This document shows positions 7,886 through 18,134 of a stretch of DNA of 64,000 bases, in pieces. The stretch spans positions 20,045 to 84,044 of the forward strand of contig NZ_QTTA01000004.1 of assembly GCF_003730275.1 (NCBI RefSeq), in the 5' to 3' direction. The notes beneath the pieces are model-generated. The model did no database searches. It was not told the DNA's origin and saw only the letters and a list, made by a program, of their open reading frames with translations. The position numbers and the translations under genes were made by a program. This DNA is from Brevundimonas halotolerans (lineage in GTDB: Bacteria; Pseudomonadota; Alphaproteobacteria; Caulobacterales; Caulobacteraceae). The first letter of the stretch is position 1. Each line of letters opens with the position of its first letter.

Positions 7886-8458
7886 CTAGCGGGTGGCGCC
7901 GGGACGCCACTTCACATCATCGGCACCATGGTGGTTGGCACGCCGCCCCGCCACGAACAGATGGTCGGACAGCCGGTTCAGATAGCGCAGGGCCGCAGGC
8001 GTTACCGCCACGCCGGCCTCGGCCAGACGAACGGCGCACCGCTCGGCCCGCCGGCAGACCGTGCGGGCCAGATGCAGATGGGTCGACAGCGGCGATCCAC
8101 CCGGGAGGATGAAGCTGTCGAGCGGCTTCTGGCTCTCGTTCATCCAGTCGATCTCCTGCTCCAGACGCTCGACCTGGCTGTCGATGATCCGCAGGGCCTC
8201 CCATTCCGGGGGTGGGTCCAGCGGCGTGGCCAGATCGGCGCCCAGATCGAACAGCTCATTCTGGATGCGCGCCAGCATGGCGTCGATCCGGTCGTTCTGG
8301 CCCGAGTTCAGCCGGGCGAGGCCGATCACGGCATTCAGTTCGTCGACCGCACCATAGGCCTCGACCCGCAGATCGGTCTTTGACACCGGCGCGCCATTGG
8401 CGAGGCGGGTCTGCCCCTCGTCGCCGGTGCGGGTGTAGATCTTGTTCAGCAGGACCAT
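7886..8458 (-). CDS. Cob(I)yrinic acid a,c-diamide (ATP:cobalamin) adenosyltransferase, PduO type
   Basis: A 190-residue PduO-type adenosyltransferase that transfers the adenosyl group of ATP to cob(I)alamin to make adenosylcobalamin. The ATP-binding N-terminus KIYTRTGDEGQTRLANG and the helical-bundle motifs VEAYGAVDELNAVIG, ILPGGS, ARTVCRRAER and LNRLSDHLFVAGR are all present. The start is fixed by MVLLNKIYTRTGD; 18 residues further upstream do not fit. It follows the small HIG1 gene by 4 bases. It probably serves methylmalonyl-CoA mutase or another B12 enzyme encoded elsewhere. Confidence 0.95.
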   Translation of the reverse strand: MVLLNKIYTRTGDEGQTRLANGAPVSKTDLRVEAYGAVDELNAVIGLARLNSGQNDRIDAMLARIQNELFDLGADLATPLDPPPEWEALRIIDSQVERLEQEIDWMNESQKPLDSFILPGGSPLSTHLHLARTVCRRAERCAVRLAEAGVAVTPAALRYLNRLSDHLFVAGRRANHHGADDVKWRPGATR

Positions 8459-8462
8459 GGGC

Positions 8463-8669
8463 CTAGCCTCCCTGGGTGGATTTCCACCACATGGCGCCGA
8501 CCAGCAGCACAACGCCCACGGCCTGCAGGCCGACGCGGACGCGCATCAGATGGTTGGACTGGCTGCGCGCCGCGTCACCGGGGGTGAACAGGGCCTTCAG
8601 CCCGAACCCGAGGGTGATGGCGACCGCGGCGATAGCGATCAGGATCAGAATGTCGACGATGTTGCCCAT
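8463..8669 (-). CDS. HIG1-domain twin-transmembrane protein
   Basis: A 68-residue protein with two membrane helices (about 5-28 and 45-62) joined by a short basic loop. The loop and second helix, SNHLMRVRVGLQAVGVVLL, match the HIG1 (hypoxia-induced protein) signature, a family linked to respiratory supercomplexes in mitochondria and present as small proteins in alphaproteobacteria. It is immediately upstream of the adenosyltransferase gene with a 4-base gap and is likely co-transcribed. The functional role in bacteria is an inference. Confidence 0.8.
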   Translation of the reverse strand: MGNIVDILILIAIAAVAITLGFGLKALFTPGDAARSQSNHLMRVRVGLQAVGVVLLVGAMWWKSTQGG

Positions 8670-8736
8670 GCGGGCAAACTAGGCCGCGCGCCCCCGCCTG
8701 ACCAGAGGGTCGGGCGGGGTGCGGCATCGACGCCGA

Positions 8737-10128
<1,392 letters not shown>

Positions 10129-10220
10129 GGGGGAGCGCTCTTTCGCGGCAAGGGCCATCGAGGCCGGTCACGGGTGTGGCCGCCGCTATAGACCGCGCGA
10201 CGCCCCAGGGCAACAAACAC

Positions 10221-10236
10221 ATAAGGACATCCTTAT
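10221..10236. promoter_or_regulatory. Palindromic operator candidate upstream of ahcY
   Basis: ATAAGGA-CA-TCCTTAT is a perfect 7-bp inverted repeat with a 2-base spacer, standing out as AT-rich in a GC-rich setting. It lies about 95 bases upstream of the ahcY start, just upstream of a possible minus-strand promoter (TTGTTG, 19 bases, CTATAG). From memory it resembles operators of ArsR-type regulators of SAM-cycle genes in alphaproteobacteria. It could also act on the divergent protease gene. Confidence 0.6.
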
Positions 10237-10311
10237 ATGCCCGGCTCGTCACCGTGGCGCTTTCGTGCGAGCGTGCCGGTCCGCGTGCGCTTTGGGAGGA
10301 CCAATCCGGGC

Positions 10312-11241
10312 ATGGCAACAGGCGCCTTTTCGCGACGAGGGCTGGTTCTGGCGGGTGCGTCCGGCCTTCTCCTGCCCGGACTGGCCCGGGCCCAGGACCC
10401 GGTCGGGGCCGATCCCGACCATTCCGGCCGGGGCGTGGTCGAGGTCGAGATCGACGGACAGACCGGCCTGCGGTTTGCGCTCGACACCGCTGCCAGCGCC
10501 TCGGTTCTGGCCTCGGATATAGTCTCCCGTCTGGGCCTGACGGTCGGCGGCCAGGTCGATATGCACACCGTGGTGGGGGTTGAGCGCGTGCCCTGGGTCC
10601 GGGCCGGGCATATCCGCAGCGGCGCCCTGAACCGACGCGATCCCCGGCTGGCCATCGGGGACCGGCGCGGCATGCTGGGGCTGGACGGCCTGCTGGGGCT
10701 GGACCTGCTGGCCGGACATCGGCTGGAATTCCGCTTCCGGGGGCGTCACCGGGCCACGATCGGTCGCCCCCGTATTGAGGAGCAGGGCTTTCTGGCGGCC
10801 GAGCGTCCCCGGGTGCGTTTTGCCCCGCCGGTGGTGCGCGAACCGGACGGCGTGGCGGAGCGACTGATGATCGTGGATGCCCGGGTGCGCGGCGTCAGGG
10901 TCCCGGCCGTGATCGACACCGGGGCCGAGGTCAGCCTGATCAACCCCGTTCTGGCCGAAGCCGCCGACGCTCGCGACCTGATCCTTCGCAATTCCGCCAC
11001 CGCACAGGCCGTCCAGTCACCCACAGGACGGGCCGCCGCCGCCCGGCCCATGATCATAGACGCCCTCCGGCTGGGCGACATGGTACTGGACCGGCTGGGG
11101 GTGCTGATGGGCGACTTCCACATCTTCCGGCATCTGGGCCTGGCGGACCAGCCGGCCATGCTGCTGGGTGTTGATGTGCTGGGGGTCTTCAGCCGGGTGG
11201 TGATGGACCTCAGGGATGGCGAATTGCTGATGGAGATCTGA
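10312..11241 (+). CDS. Exported retropepsin-like aspartyl protease (two half-sites)
   Basis: A 309-residue protein with a twin-arginine-like signal ([22 protein letters not shown]). Two retropepsin-type repeats follow, each with a catalytic-type motif: F-A-L-D58-T-A and A-V-I-D202-T-G-A. A single chain carrying both half-sites resembles a monomeric, pepsin-like arrangement of retroviral-type domains. The first site reads DTA instead of DTG, which is tolerated in some retropepsins. GGGAGGA precedes the chosen ATG; an earlier frame-mate ATG at 10237 overlaps the palindromic site and would give an unlikely leader. It is divergent from ahcY. Substrate unknown. Confidence 0.75.
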   Translation: MATGAFSRRGLVLAGASGLLLPGLARAQDPVGADPDHSGRGVVEVEIDGQTGLRFALDTAASASVLASDIVSRLGLTVGGQVDMHTVVGVERVPWVRAGHIRSGALNRRDPRLAIGDRRGMLGLDGLLGLDLLAGHRLEFRFRGRHRATIGRPRIEEQGFLAAERPRVRFAPPVVREPDGVAERLMIVDARVRGVRVPAVIDTGAEVSLINPVLAEAADARDLILRNSATAQAVQSPTGRAAAARPMIIDALRLGDMVLDRLGVLMGDFHIFRHLGLADQPAMLLGVDVLGVFSRVVMDLRDGELLMEI

Positions 11242-11285
11242 GCGCAGGGCTTGCCCCGGCGCGACGGTCATCGCATCAAGCGCCC

Positions 11286-12290
11286 ATGACCCGTGATCTC
11301 GCCACCCCCCGCCATGACTGGACCCTCGCCGAGGTAGAGGCCCTGTTCGAACAGCCCTTCATGGAGCTGGTGTTCCAGGCCGCTGAGGTGCACCGCCGGA
11401 CCTTCGACCCCTCCGAGGTCCAGCTCAGCCGCCTGCTGTCGATCAAGACCGGCGGCTGCGCCGAGAACTGCGGCTATTGCTCGCAGTCGGCCAGTTTCGA
11501 CACGGGGCTGAAGGCCGAAAAGCTGATGGACACCCAGGCCGTGCTGGCCGAGGCCATGGCGGCGAAGGCTGGCGGCGCCGACCGGTTCTGCATGGGCGCC
11601 GCCTGGCGCGAGCTGAAGGATCGCGACACGCCCAAATTGGCGGCCATGATTTCGGGCGTGAAGGCGCTGGGCCTCGAGACCTGTGCCACGCTGGGCATGC
11701 TGACCGCCGATCAGGCCCGTCAGCTCAAGGACGCCGGGCTCGACTATTACAACCACAACCTCGACACCGGACCCGACTATTACGCCGATGTCGTCACCAC
11801 CCGGACGTATCAGGATCGGCTGGATACGCTCAAGCACGTGCGGGATGCGGGCATGAGCACCTGCTGTGGCGGCATTGTCGGCATGGGTGAGGCGCGGCGC
11901 GACCGCGCGGGCCTGCTGCACGCCCTGGCCACCCTGCCCGCCCATCCGGACAGCCTGCCGGTCAATGCCCTGGTGCCCGTGGCGGGCACGCCGCTGGGCG
12001 ATCAGGTCAAGCGCGAGGGCGAAATCGATCCGATCGAATTTGTCCGCACCGTCGCCGTCGCCCGCATCGTCTGCCCCCGGTCGATGGTGCGCCTGTCGGC
12101 CGGCCGTGAGGCGATGAGCCCGGAAATGCAGGCCCTGTGCTTCCTCGCCGGCGCCAACTCCATCTTCGTCGGCGACCGTCTGCTGACCACCGCCAACCCC
12201 GCTGCCGACGCCGACACCCGCCTGTTCGCGAAACTGGACCTGAGACCCATGGTCACGGATCGTCCCCAGGCGGTCGAGAGCGCGGCGTAA
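11286..12290 (+). CDS. bioB: Biotin synthase
   Basis: A 334-residue radical-SAM enzyme that inserts sulphur into dethiobiotin as the last step of biotin synthesis. The radical-SAM cluster motif is C58-AEN-C62-GY-C65. The [2Fe-2S] ligands expected in this family are also visible ([36 protein letters not shown]). Length is normal, with a short nonconserved tail. No other bio genes are next to it, so it stands alone rather than in a bioBFDA operon. Confidence 0.97.
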   Translation: MTRDLATPRHDWTLAEVEALFEQPFMELVFQAAEVHRRTFDPSEVQLSRLLSIKTGGCAENCGYCSQSASFDTGLKAEKLMDTQAVLAEAMAAKAGGADRFCMGAAWRELKDRDTPKLAAMISGVKALGLETCATLGMLTADQARQLKDAGLDYYNHNLDTGPDYYADVVTTRTYQDRLDTLKHVRDAGMSTCCGGIVGMGEARRDRAGLLHALATLPAHPDSLPVNALVPVAGTPLGDQVKREGEIDPIEFVRTVAVARIVCPRSMVRLSAGREAMSPEMQALCFLAGANSIFVGDRLLTTANPAADADTRLFAKLDLRPMVTDRPQAVESAA

Positions 12291-12347
12291 CCGGCCCTTA
12301 AGCCCGGCGCGTTAGGTCTCTGCCGACGGCAGTTTCGGGAGAGGCCC

Positions 12348-12695
12348 ATGACCGGTGGCGGTGGCGGTGGCGGTGGCGGCGGTGCGGCGCGACAGACCTA
12401 TATCCAGATCGGCACCTCGACGGCGAACTTCAGCCGGGCGGGCGGACGACGCGGCGTCCTGACCGTCGAGACCGGGCTGGACGTCGCCGATGCCGACCTT
12501 TTCGTCCGCGCCGGCCAGTCCGCGCCGCGGCTGAGGGCCGCCTATAATCAGGTGATTTCCCGCGTGGCCGCCAGCCTGCGCGGTGACGCCCCACCCGATG
12601 TCGAACGGCTGGCGCGCGAGCTTCAGGCCGCCACCGACCAGACCCTCGGTCGGTCCGGCGCCCGCTTCCTGCTGGGCACGGTGATGGCCTTCTGA
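12348..12695 (+). CDS. Small protein with poly-glycine N-terminus, unknown function
   Basis: A 115-residue protein not recognised as a named family. It starts with ten glycines encoded by a GGTGGC hexanucleotide repeat, followed by a folded-looking domain (QTYIQIGTSTANFSRAGGRRGVLTVETGLDV, a pair of helices, ARFLLGTVMAF). The strand-then-helix layout, ending in a hydrophobic strand, loosely recalls the periplasmic domain of FliL-like proteins, but this is weak. There is no signal peptide or membrane helix. GAGAGG precedes the ATG. It is convergent with the ABC ATPase gene. Confidence 0.65.
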   Translation: MTGGGGGGGGGGAARQTYIQIGTSTANFSRAGGRRGVLTVETGLDVADADLFVRAGQSAPRLRAAYNQVISRVAASLRGDAPPDVERLARELQAATDQTLGRSGARFLLGTVMAF

Positions 12696-12702
12696 GGACG
12701 GC

Positions 12703-13677
12703 TCAGTCCTTCGTCGGATCGCCCTGGGCGTCGTCGCCATAGGTCAGGGCGAGGAAGACGTCTTCCAGATCGGGGTCCTCGGTCGAGATGTCGGCGATGG
12801 TGACGCCCGCCGCACGGACCGCAGCCAGCACCTGTTCTACCGAAGAGCGCCCCTTGCGATAGGTGACCGAGAAGGCGCCCCCCGACCGGGGCGTGACCTC
12901 AAAGCCCTCCAGCACCGGCGGGGTCGCCATCGGTGTCTCGGGCGACACCACGACATTGCGGGTGTCCAGCCGCCGCAGCAGCTGCGGCGTGGGCTCGCAG
13001 GCCACCACCTGGCCCCGGTTGACGATGGCGATGGTGTCGCAGAGCTCCTGCGCCTCTTCCAGATAGTGGGTGGTCAGCAGGATGGTCACGCCCTCGGCGT
13101 TCAGGCGGCGCACATATTCCCACAGCTGGCGGCGCAGTTCGACGTCGACCCCGGCCGTCGGCTCGTCGAGGATCAGCACCGGCGGGGCGTGGACCAGAGC
13201 CTTGGCTACCATCAGTCGCCGCTTCATGCCGCCTGACAGGGCGCGGACATAGGCATTGGCCTTGTCCGACAGGCCCAGCGCGGCCAGCAAGGCGTCGGAG
13301 CGACGTTCATCGGCCGGCACGCCATAGAAGCCGGCCTGGACTTCCAGCGACTCGCGCGGCGTGAAGAAGACGTCGGCGACAATTTCCTGCGGCACGACAC
13401 CCAGGGCGGCGCGGGCGTCGCGCGGCCGGGTGTCGATGTCCCGGCCCCAGATCGACACCTCGCCCGAGGTCTTCTTCACCACGCCCGCCAGAATATTGAT
13501 CAGCGTCGACTTTCCGGCACCGTTCGGCCCCAGCAGGCCGAACATGGTGCCGCGGGGGATGTCCAGATCAATGCCCTTCAGCGCCTCCTTGGGCGGGGCC
13601 TTCTTCGAGCCCGCATAGGTCTTGGTCAGCCCACGGATGCGGATGGCGGAGTCGGGCAGCGAGGAGGCAGCGGTCAT
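12703..13677 (-). CDS. ABC transporter ATP-binding protein (DrrA/CcmA type)
   Basis: A 324-residue ABC ATPase with Walker A GPNGAGKST, signature LSGGMKRR, Walker B LILDEPTAGVD and the switch histidine in LLTTHY. The C-terminal 90 residues (ETPMATPPVLEGFEVTPRSGG...) form the regulatory extension seen in DrrA/NatA-type exporters. No membrane permease gene is adjacent on either side, so its partner must be encoded elsewhere or downstream on another transcript. Exported substrate unknown. Confidence 0.9.
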   Translation of the reverse strand: MTAASSLPDSAIRIRGLTKTYAGSKKAPPKEALKGIDLDIPRGTMFGLLGPNGAGKSTLINILAGVVKKTSGEVSIWGRDIDTRPRDARAALGVVPQEIVADVFFTPRESLEVQAGFYGVPADERRSDALLAALGLSDKANAYVRALSGGMKRRLMVAKALVHAPPVLILDEPTAGVDVELRRQLWEYVRRLNAEGVTILLTTHYLEEAQELCDTIAIVNRGQVVACEPTPQLLRRLDTRNVVVSPETPMATPPVLEGFEVTPRSGGAFSVTYRKGRSSVEQVLAAVRAAGVTIADISTEDPDLEDVFLALTYGDDAQGDPTKD

Positions 13678-13770
13678 GGGGTTCCGAATACAGGATCAGG
13701 CGTTTGACGCCGGTGGGCGCGCCGCATAGGTATGCCTCGCTCGCCTCCGCGCCAAGCTCAGGGTTCAGAA

Positions 13771-14019
13771 ATGCCGCCGCGTCATCCCGTTCCTGCCCCC
13801 GGTTCCGCCGAATTGGCCCCCGAGGAAATCCCCGTCATGCAGCACCGGGTCGCCTGTGACGGTGGCGGGGGGGCGCTGGGCCATCCGCTGGTCTATATGG
13901 AGATCGGCGACGGCGGCGCGGTCGACTGTGGCTATTGCGACCGGCGGTTTGTGCTGGTGGCCGATCTGGCCCAGGACAACGAATATCGCGACCCGGCCCC
14001 ACGCCACGACGCGCACTAG
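13771..14019 (+). CDS. Zinc-finger (zf-CHCC, NDUFS6-like) protein
   Basis: An 82-residue protein with the C-x8-H-x14-C-x2-C zinc pattern in VACDGGGGALGHPLVYMEIG...DCGYCDRRFVL. This is the zf-CHCC domain shared with the mitochondrial complex I accessory subunit NDUFS6. In alphaproteobacteria such small proteins are found widely and may be complex I associated. The first candidate ATG, 39 bases upstream, is also in frame; the one chosen gives a shorter leader. It is divergent from the ABC gene. Confidence 0.8.
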   Translation: MPPRHPVPAPGSAELAPEEIPVMQHRVACDGGGGALGHPLVYMEIGDGGAVDCGYCDRRFVLVADLAQDNEYRDPAPRHDAH

Positions 14020-14133
14020 GACGGGGGCCTACTAAAGCCCCGCCACGCCCGTTACGCGAATTGACCCCCCGGACGATCAAGAGGCCTCTAGAAGACCCCT
14101 ATCCTGCTTCCTCCCCCGAACCGGCTGGACCGT

Positions 14134-14574
14134 ATGCGCTATCTTCACACCATGGTCCGGGTCTCTGACCTGGACGCCTCGCTTCGCTTCTGGTGCGATC
14201 ATCTGGGCCTGAGCGAAGTCCGCCGCATGGACCATGAGGCCGGGCGGTTCACCCTGATCTTTCTGGCGGCGCCAAAGGATCTGGACCGGTCCGCCGCTAA
14301 CCGGTCGCCCGAGCTGGAACTGACCTACAACTGGGATCCGGAAACCTACACCGGCGGGCGCAATTTCGGCCACCTCGCCTATAAGGTCGATGACATCCAC
14401 GCCACCTGCCAACGGCTGATGGACGCCGGTATCACCATCAATCGGCCGCCGCGCGACGGGCGGATGGCCTTTGTCCGCTCGCCGGACGGCATCTCCATCG
14501 AGCTACTGCAGGAGGGCGAGGCCCTGACCCCGGCCGAGCCCTGGATCTCCATGCCGAACGAGGGCAGCTGGTGA
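14134..14574 (+). CDS. gloA: Lactoylglutathione lyase (glyoxalase I)
   Basis: A 146-residue glyoxalase I, isomerising the hemithioacetal of methylglyoxal and glutathione to S-lactoylglutathione. The four metal ligands are in place: H6 (RYLHTMVRV), E62 (ELELTYNW), H80 (NFGHLAY) and E123 (SIELLQ). The short form without the extra loops suggests the Ni-type bacterial class. Its stop codon overlaps the GTG start of the next gene. Glutathione itself is made by gshB elsewhere in the window. Confidence 0.95.
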   Translation: MRYLHTMVRVSDLDASLRFWCDHLGLSEVRRMDHEAGRFTLIFLAAPKDLDRSAANRSPELELTYNWDPETYTGGRNFGHLAYKVDDIHATCQRLMDAGITINRPPRDGRMAFVRSPDGISIELLQEGEALTPAEPWISMPNEGSW

Positions 14575-15182
14575 GGGCGCCGCTCGCCATCGGCCTGATG
14601 GCGCTGACCCTTGCGGCCTGTGCCTCGACCACCGAGACCAATCCGGGACGCACGGCCACCGAACAGTTGCTGGTGGCGCGCGCCACTGATGCCGCCGTCG
14701 ATGGTCTGCGCCTGCCGGTCCCGCCGGGAACCCGCGTGTTCGTCGATGACACCTATTTCCGGGCCGAGAGCGCCCCCTATGCCGTCAGCGCCATTCGCGG
14801 GGCCGTGCTTCAGGCCGGCTATCCCCTCGCCCGCACCCGGGACGACGCGGACGCCATCTTCGAGATCCGCGCCGGGGCCTTGTCGCTGGAGCAGATGCGT
14901 CGGGTGTTCGGCATCCCGGCCGTGCGTCTGCCGATCAATGACACCTTCAATGTCGTCTCGGTTCCCGAGCTGTCGGTTTACAGCCGCCGCGACCGGGTCG
15001 GCGTCGCTGAATTCTCGGGCTTTGTCTATGACGCAAAGACCGGCCAGGCGCTGGGGGCCATCGTGCCCATGACCGGCCAGTTCCGCATCCGCAGCCACCA
15101 GATGCTGATGATCTTTGCCTGGGGTCAGCAGCGGCTGGACCCGGGTGATCGGGAGCCCGGCGACAGCTGGTTCCAGTTCTGA
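14571..15182 (+). CDS. Lipoprotein, DUF6655-like
   Basis: A 203-residue lipoprotein with signal MALTLAAC (lipobox LAAC, lipidated Cys17). The mature part has [30 protein letters not shown] and [26 protein letters not shown], a pattern seen in proteobacterial lipoproteins of unknown function grouped as DUF6655. The GTG start overlaps the gloA stop (GTGA), so it is translationally coupled to glyoxalase I. The cellular role is not known. Confidence 0.75.
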   Translation: MRAPLAIGLMALTLAACASTTETNPGRTATEQLLVARATDAAVDGLRLPVPPGTRVFVDDTYFRAESAPYAVSAIRGAVLQAGYPLARTRDDADAIFEIRAGALSLEQMRRVFGIPAVRLPINDTFNVVSVPELSVYSRRDRVGVAEFSGFVYDAKTGQALGAIVPMTGQFRIRSHQMLMIFAWGQQRLDPGDREPGDSWFQF

Positions 15183-15239
15183 CGACGGCCACAGTGCTTC
15201 GCGGCTGACGGACGCGCCGGACCCCTCTATGGTCGCGCC

Positions 15240-18134
15240 ATGAGCGACTCCGCCCCCTCCGAATCTGGCACCCCCGACCCGAGCGGCGACGTCCGCCTGT
15301 GGCTGATCGATGCCTCGGCCTATATCTTTCGTGCCTATCACGCCCTGCCGCCGCTGACGCGCAAGTCGGACGGCCTGCCGGTCGGCGCCGTCCAGGGCTA
15401 TTGCAACATGCTGTGGAAGCTGTTGCGCGAGATGAAGGGCGAGGGCGGACCGACCCACCTGGCCGCCATTTTCGACCATTCGGAAAAGACCTTCCGGAAT
15501 GATCTGTATGCGGACTACAAGGCCCACCGCCCCCCGGCGCCGGAGGATCTGGTACCGCAGTTCTCCTTGGTCCGCGAGGCCACGGCGGCCTTTGGCGTCC
15601 ACTGTGTCGAACTGCCCGGTTATGAGGCCGACGACCTGATCGCCACCTATGCCTGCAAGGCCCGCGATGCCGGGGGTGAGACCGTCATCGTCTCGTCGGA
15701 CAAGGACCTGATGCAGCTGATCGGCGGCGGCGTCGTCATGTGGGACCCGATGAAGGACCGCGTGCTGGCCAAAGACGCCGTCATGGAAAAGTTCGGCGTG
15801 ACGCCGGACAAGATGATCGACCTTCAGGCCCTTGTCGGCGACAGCGTCGACAATGTGCCGGGCGCGCCGGGCATCGGACCCAAGACCGCCGCCCAGCTGT
15901 TGGGCGAATATGGTGACCTCGACACCCTTCTCGCCCGGGCGGGCGAGATCAAACAGCCCAAGCGCCGCGAGACCCTGCAGATCCATGCCGATCAGATCCG
16001 TTTGAGCCGCCAGCTCGTGACCCTGATCTGCGATGCGCCTGCCCCCGAGCCGATTGCCGACTTTGCCGTTCGCGATCCGGACTCGGCGACCCTGGCGGCC
16101 TTTCTCGAAAAGATGGAGTTCCGGTCGCTGGCGCGGCGGGTCGGGGACGGCAAGGCCACACCGCTTGAACCCGCACCCAATGGTCGGCCCAGAGCCCTGA
16201 ACGCCCCGGTCGCCGCCCCACGCCATGCGCCCAGGCCTGCAACCGAACTGACGGTCCCCGAGACGTTCGACACCACAGCGTACGCCTGTGTCCGGACGAT
16301 CGATGAACTCAAACGCTGGATCGCGCGCGCCACCGAGGCCGGCGTGGTCGCCTTCGACACCGAGACGGATGCCCTGTCCTCCAGCCACGCGGGCCTGTGC
16401 GGCCTGTCGCTGGCGGTGGCGCCCGGTGACGCCTGCTACGTGCCCCTGACGCATGAGGCCGAGCCCCGCGCCCAGTCGGGCGGGCTGGACTTCGACGGCG
16501 AGACCCCGCCCGAGGCCATCGACCAGATCCCGATGGATCAGGCTCTCGCCCTGCTGAAGCCCCTGCTGGAAAACCCTGCGGTCCTGAAGGTTGGCCAGAA
16601 CATCAAATACGATCTGGCCGTCATGGCCCGGCACGACATCACCGTCGGTCCGATCGATGACACCATGCTGATCTCCTATGTGCTGGAGGGCGGTGTGCAC
16701 GGGCACGGGATGGACGAACTATCCCGCCTGCATCTGGGCCATGAGCCGATTCCGTTCAAATCCGTGTGCGGCACCGGCAAATCGCAGAAGAGCTTCCGCC
16801 ACGTGGCGCTGGAACCCGCCACGGCCTATGCGGCCGAAGACGCCGATGTGACCTTGCGCCTGTGGCGGCTGCTGAAGCCGCAACTGGCCGAGGAACGACT
16901 GGTCACCGTCTATGAGACGCTGGAGCGCGGCATGCCCGCCGTTCTGGCGCAGATGGAACTGACCGGTATCCGCGTCGATCCCGACCGTCTGAAGCGTCTG
17001 TCGTCCGAGTTCGGACTCAAGATGGCCGAGCTGGAAACCCGTGCCCATGAGGTCGCCGGCCGGCCCTTCAATATAGCCAGCCCGCGCCAGATCGGCGAGA
17101 TCATGTTCGGGGAGATGGACCTGCCCGGCGGCAAGAAGACCGCCTCGGGACAATGGGGCACGGACGCCGCCATGCTGGAGACCCTGGCCGAGAGCCATGA
17201 GCTGCCGCGCGTCATTCTGGACTGGCGCCAGTTGGCCAAGCTGAAGGGCACCTATACCGACGCCCTTACCGAGGCGGCGGACAAGACCAGCTTCCGTGTG
17301 CACACCTCCTATCAGCTGGCGGCTGCCTCGACCGGGCGACTGGCCAGCTCGGACCCGAACCTTCAGAACATCCCGATCCGGACCGAGACGGGGCGTCAGA
17401 TCCGTCAGGCCTTCATCGCCTCACCCGGACAGGTGCTGATCAGTGCCGACTACAGCCAGATTGAGCTGCGCATCCTGGCCCACATCGGCGACATCCCCGA
17501 ACTGAAAGCCGCCTTCAAGGCCGGCCTCGACATTCACGCGGCGACCGCCTCGGAAATGTTCGGCGTGCCGATCGAGGGCATGTCGTCGGAGACCCGCCGG
17601 CGCGCCAAGGCCATCAATTTCGGCATCATCTACGGCATCTCGGCCTTTGGTCTGGCCGCCCAGCTGGGCATCCATAACAGCGAGGCCGGGGCCTATATCA
17701 AGACCTACTTCGAGCGCTTCCCCGGCATCCGGACCTATATGGATCGCATCAAGGGCGAGGTGAAACAGGCGGGCTTCGTCACCACCCTGTTCGGCCGCAA
17801 GATCCACATTCCAGCGATTCATTCGAAGTCGGGGGCCGAGCGGCAGTTCGGCGAGCGGGCGGCCATCAATGCCCCGATCCAGGGCACAGCGGCCGATATC
17901 ATCCGGCGCGCCATGATGCGGATGCCGGACGCCCTCGCGGCTGAGGGTCTGGAGACCCGCATGCTGCTGCAGGTGCACGACGAACTGGTGTTCGAAGCGC
18001 CCGAGGCCGAGGCGGATCGCGCCATCGCTATCATCCGCCGGATCATGGAAGCGGCGGCCGAGCCGGCGATCTCGCTGAGCGTGCCTTTGGTGGTCGATGC
18101 CCGCGCGGCTTCAAACTGGGATGACGCCCACTAG
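15240..18134 (+). CDS. polA: DNA polymerase I
   Basis: A 964-residue family A polymerase for gap filling, Okazaki primer removal and repair. The N-terminal 5'-3' exonuclease (about 15-310) has VSSDKDLMQLIGG and GVTPDKMIDLQALVGDSVDNVPGAPGIGPKTA. The 3'-5' proofreading domain keeps D373 and E375 in FDTETD. The polymerase domain carries motif A (D737 in ADYSQIELRI), motif B (RRRAKAINFGIIYG) and motif C (D914 in VHDELVF). A 30-residue Pro/Ala-rich linker near residue 310-340 separates the exonuclease domains. It is convergent with the antiporter gene, overlapping it by 4 bases. Confidence 0.98.
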   Translation: MSDSAPSESGTPDPSGDVRLWLIDASAYIFRAYHALPPLTRKSDGLPVGAVQGYCNMLWKLLREMKGEGGPTHLAAIFDHSEKTFRNDLYADYKAHRPPAPEDLVPQFSLVREATAAFGVHCVELPGYEADDLIATYACKARDAGGETVIVSSDKDLMQLIGGGVVMWDPMKDRVLAKDAVMEKFGVTPDKMIDLQALVGDSVDNVPGAPGIGPKTAAQLLGEYGDLDTLLARAGEIKQPKRRETLQIHADQIRLSRQLVTLICDAPAPEPIADFAVRDPDSATLAAFLEKMEFRSLARRVGDGKATPLEPAPNGRPRALNAPVAAPRHAPRPATELTVPETFDTTAYACVRTIDELKRWIARATEAGVVAFDTETDALSSSHAGLCGLSLAVAPGDACYVPLTHEAEPRAQSGGLDFDGETPPEAIDQIPMDQALALLKPLLENPAVLKVGQNIKYDLAVMARHDITVGPIDDTMLISYVLEGGVHGHGMDELSRLHLGHEPIPFKSVCGTGKSQKSFRHVALEPATAYAAEDADVTLRLWRLLKPQLAEERLVTVYETLERGMPAVLAQMELTGIRVDPDRLKRLSSEFGLKMAELETRAHEVAGRPFNIASPRQIGEIMFGEMDLPGGKKTASGQWGTDAAMLETLAESHELPRVILDWRQLAKLKGTYTDALTEAADKTSFRVHTSYQLAAASTGRLASSDPNLQNIPIRTETGRQIRQAFIASPGQVLISADYSQIELRILAHIGDIPELKAAFKAGLDIHAATASEMFGVPIEGMSSETRRRAKAINFGIIYGISAFGLAAQLGIHNSEAGAYIKTYFERFPGIRTYMDRIKGEVKQAGFVTTLFGRKIHIPAIHSKSGAERQFGERAAINAPIQGTAADIIRRAMMRMPDALAAEGLETRMLLQVHDELVFEAPEAEADRAIAIIRRIMEAAAEPAISLSVPLVVDARAASNWDDAH

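Noticed and set aside
10129..10311. SAM or SAH riboswitch in the ahcY leader
   Set aside because: No conserved riboswitch core could be matched by eye; the DNA palindrome is the more convincing control element.
14379..16706. A 775-codon open frame on the minus strand opposite polA
   Set aside because: It is antisense to a complete DNA polymerase I, its translation has no family features and its composition is that of a high-GC shadow frame.
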